A stretch of DNA of 5,253 nucleotides, from the NCBI GenBank assembly GCA_021792075.1, contig JAJYVK010000155.1:1-5253 (forward strand), in the 5' to 3' direction. Positions 1 to 5,253 of the stretch are shown one piece after another (position 1 is the first letter of the stretch; every line of letters begins with the position of its first letter). The notes under the pieces are model-generated. The model saw only the letters and a list, made by a program, of their open reading frames with translations, did not search any database and was not told where the DNA came from. This DNA comes from Actinomycetes bacterium. GTDB taxonomy: Bacteria; Actinomycetota; Acidimicrobiia; Acidimicrobiales; Acidimicrobiaceae. A program made the translations under genes and the position numbers.

Positions 1-738
1 GAAGGGGACTGCAGAGATCTTGAAACCAAGTCCAACCAGAATGAACCCCATCCCCGCCAGCAATACTCCGTTCGACGACAGCAGGTTGTTTGCGAGGAAA
101 GTAAATATCTGGCCAAGGTTGGTCGATCCGGTGGCGCCGTATACCAGAGCCACTCCGTACAGAAATACAGCCGAAGAAAACCCTCCGAGCATGAAGTACT
201 TGATGGAGGACTCGCGCCCCCTGTCGCTCCCCGATTCGATCGCTACCAGGACATACAAAGAAATGGAGAGTATCTCGAGCCCTAGGAACAATACGATCAG
301 ATCCAGTGCCGAGGCCATAAGCATGGCGCCGGAGGTCGAAAGAAGCACAAGAGTGATGAACTCAGGAATCCTACCCTTATTGAGGTTCATTAGGTCCTGT
401 CCGAGAAGTATGGTGAGCAGAGCCACTATCGAGAACAGGACGTAGAAGAAGATCGCATACTTGTCCAGCGCCACCGCTCCAGAAAGGACGGCCTTGTTCG
501 CAGCTGGGCTGCCGGACTTGAAGGCCAGATAGACCGAATCCACCAGGCTGACAATGGCGACGATAGACCCGATCGCAACTGAAGCCGCCTTCGACAGATG
601 CTTCGCCACCAGCGAACTGACGAGCAGGACGAGAATCGCACCGACGATCATGATCAGCTCCGGCGCAATCGCGGAGTATTCAATCGGCGGCAACTTGATT
701 GGCGTTGATGATGCAACCGTGGCTAAGAGAGACGACAT
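1..738 (-). CDS. nuoN: NADH-quinone oxidoreductase subunit N, 5' part (cut by window edge)
   Basis: NuoN is the antiporter-like membrane subunit of complex I nearest the NuoK/J side, and is one of the proton-translocating units. The reading frame starts at ATG (738-736) and stays open for 246 codons to base 1, about half of the usual 480-500 residues; the 3' end lies outside the window. Visible family marks are the N-terminal PELIMIVGA segment (residues 26-34), FLGLEILSISLYVLVA (151-166) with Glu155 matching the TM5 glutamate (E. coli Glu133), SIKYFMLGGFSSAVFLYG (178-195) with Lys180 matching E. coli Lys158, and GLGFKISAVPF (236-246) with Lys240 matching the TM7 lysine (E. coli Lys217). At least six hydrophobic segments are present. 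The start is supported by AAAGGG 8 nt upstream, lying across the end of nuoM, and by the 4 bp gap to the nuoM stop, which suggests translational coupling. The motifs are seen; the residue equivalences come from family knowledge. Confidence 0.95.
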   Translation of the reverse strand, partial: MSSLLATVASSTPIKLPPIEYSAIAPELIMIVGAILVLLVSSLVAKHLSKAASVAIGSIVAIVSLVDSVYLAFKSGSPAANKAVLSGAVALDKYAIFFYVLFSIVALLTILLGQDLMNLNKGRIPEFITLVLLSTSGAMLMASALDLIVLFLGLEILSISLYVLVAIESGSDRGRESSIKYFMLGGFSSAVFLYGVALVYGATGSTNLGQIFTFLANNLLSSNGVLLAGMGFILVGLGFKISAVPF

Positions 739-742
739 CGAC

Positions 743-2263
743 CTAACCCTTTGACTGAGCGCTGTAATTGGCGGAAGAAGGATAGCTTGGAGCGTGCGCC
801 ACCTTTGTGACGAGAGCATTCACAGTTGGATTGACCCGGTCCAGCATTGGCTTTGGATATACGCCCAGGAAAATAATCAGTGCGACCAGAGGAATCACCA
901 AAGCAAGCTCAGCCTTGGTGATCTCCCTGAAGCCCTCCCTGGCAACCTCCGCCGACTGTTTTCCATGGAAGATTCTCTGGTAGGCCCACAGCATATAAAT
1001 GGCGCTCAGCACGACGCCGCTAGCGCCTACAATGGCCCACCACCTGTGAGAGATGAAGGCACCCAACAAAATCAGGAACTCTCCCACAAAACCGCTCAAT
1101 CCCGGCAATCCCACCGAGGCCATGACGACGATTGTCGCAATTCCTGCCATCAGGGGAGCGGCCTTTTGAAGCCCTCCCAACCCTTCGAACCCCATGCGCT
1201 TGCGCCTCTCATAGATGAAGCCAATGACCAGGAGCAGGGCTGCGGTGTAAATTCCGTGATTGAACATCTGGATCACCGCGCCGCTAAGACCCTGAGGAGT
1301 CAACGCAAACAGGCCGAGAACTATGAATCCGACATGGGAGATCGAGGAAAAGGCGACGAAGCGCCGCATGTTAGATGAGGTTGCCGCAACGATTGCGCCG
1401 TAGATGATTCCTGCCACACCGAGCGTCAGAAGAAGAGGGGCCAGTATGTGTGCGGCCCGCGGGAAAAGCTCGAGGTCGAAACGGATCATTCCGTAGATGC
1501 CAAGCTTCGCCATCACGGACGCGATTATCACCACCGGACCGAGGGGCGACTCTCCGTAGGTATCTGGCGACCAGGTATGTAGTGGGAAAAGCGGCGCCTT
1601 TATCCCAAATGCCACTGTGAATGCGATCAGCAGCCACTCCTGGGCCGTATCGGACAGGTGGGTAGAGTTAGCGAGGGTGACCAGATCGAAAGTGGTATGG
1701 CCTGTCTGCGCCTGGTGGATGAAGACAAGTGCCAGGATTCCAACAAGGAGAAAGGCCGATCCGAAGAAGGTGTAAACAAAAAACTTCACTGCAGCAAAGC
1801 CCGCCCTGCTATAACCCCATCTAGCGATCAAAAAGTACGAAGGAATCAGGGTCAGCTCGAAAAGAAGAAAAAAGCCAAAAAGGTCAAGCGAAAGAAAGCT
1901 GCCTATCAGCGAAGCTTCGAGCAAGAGCATCCATGCTCCGTATGAGCCAACAGACCGGCTCTCCTTGGAGCTGTAAAGAGCGATGGGGAACAAGATCGCC
2001 GTCAGAACAACGAGGAAAAGAGAGATTCCGTCCACACCGAGCTTCCACGATATTCCGAATGCCGGAACCCAGGAGATGCTTGACACCCCTTGAAAGCCGG
2101 TGGCGCTCGTATTGAACTGCACCAGCACGATGACTGCGAGCACAAAGTCCAGCAAGGCTACAACCTTGGCAACTGAGAGGGCTGCCTTTTTAGAACCGAT
2201 CAGTGCCACGATTATTGCGCCCACGACCGGGACAAAGACCAGAAGGTTCAGTAATGTACTCAA
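743..2263 (-). CDS. nuoM: NADH-quinone oxidoreductase subunit M
   Basis: NuoM is the middle antiporter-like proton pump of the complex I membrane arm. It has 506 residues, close to E. coli NuoM (509), and is hydrophobic throughout, consistent with 14 TM helices. Conserved features are LLFELTLIPSYFLIARWG (132-150) with Glu136 (E. coli Glu144), FGIKAPLFPLHTW (219-231) with Lys222 (E. coli Lys234), MAKLGIYGMIRF (251-262) with Lys253 (E. coli Lys265), MFNHGIYTAALLL (333-345) with His336, and GLPGLSGFVGEFLILLG (385-401) with Glu395 (E. coli Glu407). The proton-channel residues are therefore intact. The start codon is TTG (2263-2261). It is the choice because GGGAAGG lies 7 nt upstream, an in-frame TGA lies 10 codons further up, and no ATG occurs in frame before residue 112. 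The gene follows nuoL after 46 bp and ends (TAG) 4 bp before nuoN. The loop after TM7 (231-245) departs from the common PDAHTEAP wording without a length change. Confidence 0.97.
   Translation of the reverse strand: MSTLLNLLVFVPVVGAIIVALIGSKKAALSVAKVVALLDFVLAVIVLVQFNTSATGFQGVSSISWVPAFGISWKLGVDGISLFLVVLTAILFPIALYSSKESRSVGSYGAWMLLLEASLIGSFLSLDLFGFFLLFELTLIPSYFLIARWGYSRAGFAAVKFFVYTFFGSAFLLVGILALVFIHQAQTGHTTFDLVTLANSTHLSDTAQEWLLIAFTVAFGIKAPLFPLHTWSPDTYGESPLGPVVIIASVMAKLGIYGMIRFDLELFPRAAHILAPLLLTLGVAGIIYGAIVAATSSNMRRFVAFSSISHVGFIVLGLFALTPQGLSGAVIQMFNHGIYTAALLLVIGFIYERRKRMGFEGLGGLQKAAPLMAGIATIVVMASVGLPGLSGFVGEFLILLGAFISHRWWAIVGASGVVLSAIYMLWAYQRIFHGKQSAEVAREGFREITKAELALVIPLVALIIFLGVYPKPMLDRVNPTVNALVTKVAHAPSYPSSANYSAQSKG
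747..752 (-). promoter_or_regulatory. Ribosome binding site of nuoN
   Basis: The minus strand reads AAAGGG 8 nt before the nuoN ATG, formed by the last sense codons of nuoM just ahead of its TAG stop. Confidence 0.6.
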
Positions 2264-2309
2264 GTCAACGCCTTCCCAAGATAAACCCGTTCACGAACCC
2301 GATTTGCAT
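2264..2309 (-). other. nuoL-nuoM intergenic gap with a 14-codon mini-ORF
   Basis: This 46 bp spacer is the only non-coding stretch over 5 bp in the window. On the minus strand an ATG (2309-2307) follows the nuoL TAA with no gap. It opens 14 codons (MQIGFVNGFILGRR) and stops at TGA (2267-2265), one base before the nuoM TTG. It holds the nuoM ribosome site and a short palindrome, GTTCGTGAAC (2298-2289). The mini-ORF has no recognisable family; it may be chance or may serve to carry ribosomes to the nuoM start. There is no U-tract, so it does not look like a terminator. Confidence 0.3.
2271..2277 (-). promoter_or_regulatory. Ribosome binding site that decides the nuoM TTG start
   Basis: The minus strand reads GGGAAGG, 7 nt before TTG (2263-2261), within the 46 bp nuoL-nuoM gap. 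No in-frame ATG exists near the 5' end, so this site and the in-frame stop at 2293-2291 fix the start. Confidence 0.7.
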
Positions 2310-4187
2310 TTATGCACCCGCCCTAGTCACAAAGTAACCAAGGATGACAAGAGCACCAATGCTGATATAGAGGGCGTAGTTGCGGATATATCCGCTCTGA
2401 ACCTTTCGGACGTATTTGCCCAAGAGGCCCACCAGGGAAGCCACCGACATGGTCGCCCCATCCACCACCTTCACCTCTATGACGTCGGTAAAAAACTGCG
2501 ACATTCGCGTCGAAGACCGCGCAATCACCCGATCGTAGAAACCGTCAATGCCCCATCCAGCCGCCAGAAATGCTGGCTCTACCGCAGGGCGGGAAGAACT
2601 CTTGACCCACAAAGACCAGGCAAATCCAATGCCTATAAGGGCGAAGACCCCATCGGCAGCACCAAGTGCAAATCTTGCAGAACTCGATATCGTCGATTGG
2701 GCAAGTGCATTACCGAAGACCGGGGTTAGCCAGTTCTCCAAGAACCTGAACTTGTCCGATATCGGAAGATTTAGCGCCCCACCGATTACTGAGAGGGTAG
2801 CCAAAACATAGAGCGGGATAAGCATGACTTTCGGCGATTCATGCACCTTTACTGTAGGATCGAAGCGACGCTGGCCGAAGAAGACCAGGTAGACTTCACG
2901 ACCCATGTAGTAAGCAGTGAGAATAGCGGTGAGCGCACCGATCACCCAGAGAATCACTGAACTCTGGTAAGCTCCGGCGAGAACGTCTCCCTTCGACCAA
3001 AAACCCGAAAACGGTGGCAACCCGGCTATCGAGAGCCAGGCCAAAATGAAGGTAACTGCGGTTGCCGGCATCAATTTCCCGAGTGCACCCATCCTCTTGA
3101 TGTTCTGCTCGTCGTGCATGCCGTGGATGACTGACCCAGCGCCAAGGAAGAGCAACGCCTTGTAGAAGGCATGGGTAACCATCAAAAAGATGGCGGCTAC
3201 ATACTGACCGGTCCCGATGCCCAGAAACATGTAACCGAGCTGGGAGACGGTGGAGTATGCAAGCACCTTTTTGATGTCTGTTTGCGAGGTGGCCGCCATC
3301 GCGGCAACAAACGCAGTTATCACGCCGACGTAAGCTATCAGCGTGCCAACCCCTGCGGTAAGGTGCAGAATCGGCGAGACGCGGGCCATCAGATAGACAC
3401 CCGCCGTCACCATGGTCGCCGCATGTATAAGGGCGGAGACCGGAGTTGGACCTTCCATTGCGTCAACCAGCCACACGAAAAGTGGCAGCTGCGCAGATTT
3501 TCCAACGGCGCCAACGAAAAACAGGATCGCTATCGCTATAACGGTGGTGTGGCTCAACTGGCCAACCGATCCGAAAACCTTTCCATAGGAGAGAGAGCCA
3601 AGATTGGTAAAAAGAAGGAACATGGCTGTGAGGTATCCGAAATCGCCGATCCTATTAACGATGAATGCCTTCTTGCCGGCTGCAGCAGCAGTCGGCCTCT
3701 CGAACCAAAATGCGATCAGCCAGTACGAGGTCGCCCCGACACCTTCCCACCCGAGAAATGTAAAGACGAAGTTGTCCGAGAGAACCAGCACCAGCATGGC
3801 AAAAACGAAAAGGTTGAGATATACGAAAAAGCTGCTGAAGCGTTCATCATGACCCATGTACCCGATCGAATAGACGTGAATCAACGCCGAGATCCCAGTT
3901 ACGAACAGGATCATGGTGATCGAAAGCGGATCAAGGTAAGCACCCACGTTCAAATGGAGGTTGCCCGAAGAGATCCAGTTGAATAAGGTAAAGTCGTAAA
4001 CCCGCTGGCCCGACGGCTTTCCCAGAAGTCCGAGCCACGCCACGACCGCTAGAGCAAAGGAGGCCACGACCACAAGGCTGGCAATCACACCGGCAAATGG
4101 ACGTTTGAGCCTCTTGCCAAAGGCCATGTTGAATACCGACCCCGCAAGGGGCAACAACATCAATGTAAAAACTACCGTGCTATTCAA
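2310..4187 (-). CDS. nuoL: NADH-quinone oxidoreductase subunit L
   Basis: NuoL is the distal antiporter-like proton pump of complex I and carries the long amphipathic lateral helix that runs along the membrane arm. It has 625 residues (E. coli 613). Key residues visible are FLGWEGVGATSYWLIAFW (144-161) with Glu148 (E. coli Glu144), VNRIGDFG (177-184) with Asp182, GAVGKSAQLPLFVWLVDAM (226-244) with Lys230 (E. coli Lys229), ALIHAATMVTAGVYLMAR (252-269) with His255, THAFYKALLFLGAG (338-351) with His339 and Lys343, and GFWSKGDVL (395-403) with Lys399. Residues about 543-598 fit the lateral helix, and 602-620 the last TM helix. The start is TTG (4187-4185), with AGGGG 6 nt upstream inside the end of nuoK. 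The alternative ATG at codon 10 (4160-4158) has no comparable ribosome site. Spacing to nuoK is 2 bp, implying coupling. One oddity is that TM12 reads SKGD where SKDE is usual. The stop is TAA. Confidence 0.97.
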   Translation of the reverse strand: MNSTVVFTLMLLPLAGSVFNMAFGKRLKRPFAGVIASLVVVASFALAVVAWLGLLGKPSGQRVYDFTLFNWISSGNLHLNVGAYLDPLSITMILFVTGISALIHVYSIGYMGHDERFSSFFVYLNLFVFAMLVLVLSDNFVFTFLGWEGVGATSYWLIAFWFERPTAAAAGKKAFIVNRIGDFGYLTAMFLLFTNLGSLSYGKVFGSVGQLSHTTVIAIAILFFVGAVGKSAQLPLFVWLVDAMEGPTPVSALIHAATMVTAGVYLMARVSPILHLTAGVGTLIAYVGVITAFVAAMAATSQTDIKKVLAYSTVSQLGYMFLGIGTGQYVAAIFLMVTHAFYKALLFLGAGSVIHGMHDEQNIKRMGALGKLMPATAVTFILAWLSIAGLPPFSGFWSKGDVLAGAYQSSVILWVIGALTAILTAYYMGREVYLVFFGQRRFDPTVKVHESPKVMLIPLYVLATLSVIGGALNLPISDKFRFLENWLTPVFGNALAQSTISSSARFALGAADGVFALIGIGFAWSLWVKSSSRPAVEPAFLAAGWGIDGFYDRVIARSSTRMSQFFTDVIEVKVVDGATMSVASLVGLLGKYVRKVQSGYIRNYALYISIGALVILGYFVTRAGA

Positions 4188-4189
4188 TC

Positions 4190-4495
4190 TCAGCCCCTAA
4201 ATATCGAGAGATCGTCTGCGGTAGCAGAACTCCTGCGCCTGAATATGGCCATTATGATTCCTAGGCCAACGACAACCTCGGCAGCCGCTACCACCAAGAC
4301 AAAGAACACCAGCGTCTGACCGCCGATGTCACCAAGCATTCGAGAAAACGTCACAAAAGTCAAATTGACCGCATTCAGCATCAGCTCAAGGCTCATGAAC
4401 ATGATCAATATGTTTCTTCGAGTGAAAAACCCGAGCGCTCCAAGTGAAAACAGGAGTGCTGACAAGACCAAATACCAGCTTCCGGGTACCGTCAT
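4190..4495 (-). CDS. nuoK: NADH-quinone oxidoreductase subunit K
   Basis: NuoK is a three-helix membrane subunit of complex I that links the quinone-side channel to the antiporter-like subunits; its two buried glutamates are needed for coupled activity in E. coli. It has 101 residues, the normal family length (E. coli 100). The three hydrophobic segments are at about 6-24, 29-50 and 61-85. [11 protein letters not shown] (35-45) carries Glu37 (E. coli Glu36), and [11 protein letters not shown] (70-80) carries Glu73 (E. coli Glu72). RRN at 26-28 and RRR at 86-88 are the usual basic ends of the helices. The ATG (4495-4493) overlaps the nuoJ stop in an ATGA junction, and there is no strong separate ribosome site, so translation is probably coupled to nuoJ. 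It ends 2 bp before the nuoL TTG, and its last codons carry the nuoL ribosome site. Confidence 0.97.
   Translation of the reverse strand: MTVPGSWYLVLSALLFSLGALGFFTRRNILIMFMSLELMLNAVNLTFVTFSRMLGDIGGQTLVFFVLVVAAAEVVVGLGIIMAIFRRRSSATADDLSIFRG
4194..4198 (-). promoter_or_regulatory. Ribosome binding site that decides the nuoL TTG start
   Basis: The minus strand reads AGGGG 6 nt before TTG (4187-4185). The site overlaps the final Arg-Gly codons of nuoK. Its spacing is right for the TTG and wrong for the ATG nine codons downstream, so it favours the 625-residue form of NuoL. Confidence 0.65.
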
Positions 4496-5091
4496 TTCAT
4501 CTCGCTTTCAGTCTCGAGCTCCTTCGGCTGCTCTGCAGAGCCCGGCTTCTCATCGACCCGCCTTACTAACACCACAGCACCGACCACCGCGACTATCAGC
4601 AGAACCGACGTAGCCTCGAATGGAAGGAGGTAAGTGGTGAAGATGGCCCGAGCGAGCTGTTCGACATTGGATATCGGCGATGTCGTCGACATCACGGTTG
4701 CTTTGGCGCCCGTAGCCCAGTTCCCTCTCGCAAGGGTCAAAATTTCAACGAAAATTATGAGCACTGATATAAAGGCCAGAGGCCTTTGCCCGCGCAACTT
4801 GTCCTTGCCGAGATACTCCTTCTTGTCAACACCAAGAAGCATGATCACAAACAAAAACAGGACCACTATCGCGCCCGCATAAACGATCACCTGAACGGCT
4901 GCCAGAAATTGTGCATCCTGCTCTATGAAGAGGACCGCTACGGCGAAAAGGGTCATGATCATCGAAAGCGCCGAATGGACCGGATTTCTCATGAGGACGA
5001 CCCCAAGAGCACCTAGAACCACAGCAATGCCCGCTACCAGAAAAGTGATCAAGTCAGGCAGGGTAATCTGTGTAGCTAAAAGGTCGATCAT
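4492..5091 (-). CDS. nuoJ: NADH-quinone oxidoreductase subunit J
   Basis: NuoJ is a membrane subunit of complex I (mitochondrial ND6 family) that sits between NuoH and NuoK and has about five TM helices. It has 199 residues against 184 in E. coli. The signature is [20 protein letters not shown] (65-84) with Tyr71. It matches the conserved TM3 (E. coli EIIVYAGAIMVLFVFVVMML), which in structures contains the pi-bulge implicated in coupling. [11 protein letters not shown] (35-45) and [20 protein letters not shown] (154-173) are further family blocks. After the last helix comes a short charged tail (178-199) rich in Glu and Lys, which accounts for most of the extra length. The ATG (5091-5089) overlaps the stop of the upstream gene in an ATGA junction, with TAAGG 4 nt before the start. 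The TGA stop overlaps the nuoK ATG in the same manner. Confidence 0.96.
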   Translation of the reverse strand: MIDLLATQITLPDLITFLVAGIAVVLGALGVVLMRNPVHSALSMIMTLFAVAVLFIEQDAQFLAAVQVIVYAGAIVVLFLFVIMLLGVDKKEYLGKDKLRGQRPLAFISVLIIFVEILTLARGNWATGAKATVMSTTSPISNVEQLARAIFTTYLLPFEATSVLLIVAVVGAVVLVRRVDEKPGSAEQPKELETESEMK

Positions 5092-5253
5092 CTGACCTTA
5101 CCCCCGTGGCGTTTAGAAATTCGGTCCGCATCGATCTTTCGAACCATGTACCTGGGGCTAGCCTCTTCAGAGCTAATCCCCGACTGTCCCGCCTCCGGCT
5201 TGCGAATGCCTTCACCGAGCTCACCCGACCAGTGGACTATCCCTTCGTAATCT
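5088..5253 (-). CDS. nuoI: Probable NADH-quinone oxidoreductase subunit I, C-terminal tail (5' part outside window)
   Basis: This is an open frame entering from the window edge (first full codon at 5252-5250) and ending in TGA at 5090-5088, giving 54 residues. The sequence is hydrophilic and mixed-charge, with a glycine- and glutamate-containing first half (DYEGIVHWSGELGEGIRKPE) and a basic end (SKRHGGKVR). It has no membrane segment and no cysteines, so the two 4Fe-4S cluster motifs that would define NuoI are not seen here; they would lie upstream. The identity rests mainly on position: nuoI directly precedes nuoJ in canonical nuo operons, and the soluble character excludes NuoH, the next most likely neighbour. 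NuoI C-terminal tails are poorly conserved, so the tail itself is weak evidence. The 4 bp stop-start overlap with nuoJ places it in the same transcript. Confidence 0.7.
   Translation of the reverse strand, partial: DYEGIVHWSGELGEGIRKPEAGQSGISSEEASPRYMVRKIDADRISKRHGGKVR
5096..5105 (-). promoter_or_regulatory. Ribosome binding site of nuoJ
   Basis: On the minus strand GGGGGTAAGG ends 4 nt before the nuoJ ATG, inside the last codons of the upstream gene. TAAGG is the likely anti-SD pairing core, with rather short spacing. It allows direct initiation as well as coupling through the ATGA overlap. Confidence 0.55.

Noticed and set aside
20..445. Plus-strand frame of 141 codons at the window start
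   Set aside because: It is antisense to the conserved nuoN frame, with no recognisable domain and no ribosome site that would support it.
426..641. Minus-strand frame of 71 codons inside nuoN
   Set aside because: It is out of frame with nuoN, whose 246-codon frame has complete family motifs across the same bases; its Arg/Ser/Trp-rich translation is typical of a shifted frame.
1658..1945. Plus-strand frame with a lysine-rich run that looks like a nucleic-acid-binding tail
   Set aside because: The Lys/Arg run is the antisense reading of the Phe/Leu/Glu-rich TM5 region of NuoM, and the frame has no other support.
2289..2298. Palindrome GTTCGTGAAC in the nuoL-nuoM gap as a terminator or operator
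   Set aside because: The arms are only 4-5 bp, there is no U-tract, and the genes on both sides belong to one complex, so termination here is unlikely. It is too short to support an operator call.
3171..3986. Long plus-strand open frame (271 codons) opposite nuoL
   Set aside because: It lies wholly antisense to a well-conserved nuoL reading frame. Its translation is low-complexity polar sequence with no hydrophobic core or motif, and there is no ribosome site. It is a shadow of the codon usage on the other strand.

Overview
The window is a stretch of a bacterial respiratory complex I (NDH-1, NADH:quinone oxidoreductase) operon. All genes lie on the minus strand, so transcription runs from high to low coordinates: nuoI (3' end only) - nuoJ - nuoK - nuoL - nuoM - nuoN (5' part only). 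This is the canonical order of the membrane-arm half of a nuo operon. Coding density is nearly total. The only non-coding stretches are about 2 bp (K/L), 46 bp (L/M) and 4 bp (M/N), and I/J and J/K overlap by an ATGA stop-start junction. I see no promoter, terminator, RNA gene, repeat, CRISPR array or mobile element.

Layout from upstream to downstream: 5253-5088 holds the last 54 residues of a hydrophilic protein, probably the NuoI ferredoxin-like subunit. NuoJ (5091-4492) and NuoK (4495-4190) are small membrane subunits carrying their conserved signatures. NuoL (4187-2310), NuoM (2263-743) and NuoN (738 to the window edge) are the three antiporter-like proton-pumping subunits. The key TM5 Glu, TM7 Lys and broken-helix Lys/His/Glu residues are visible in L and M; for N they are visible as far as the clone extends. 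Together these subunits form the membrane arm that couples quinone reduction to proton translocation.

Organism: base composition looks mildly GC-rich (about 55% in a hand-counted line; not computed overall). nuoL and nuoM appear to start at TTG behind good Shine-Dalgarno sequences. The wording of NuoL, NuoM and NuoN resembles what I recall of actinobacterial proteins, perhaps Acidimicrobiia. The lineage is inferred from memory of the families, not from a search.

This is a core housekeeping locus, and I found no evidence of a new system. The points worth a second look are small: a 14-codon mini-ORF that fills the nuoL-nuoM gap almost exactly, TTG starts on two consecutive pump genes, an SKGD version of the usual SKDE motif in NuoL TM12, a divergent TM7-TM8 loop in NuoM, and an unusual NuoI tail.
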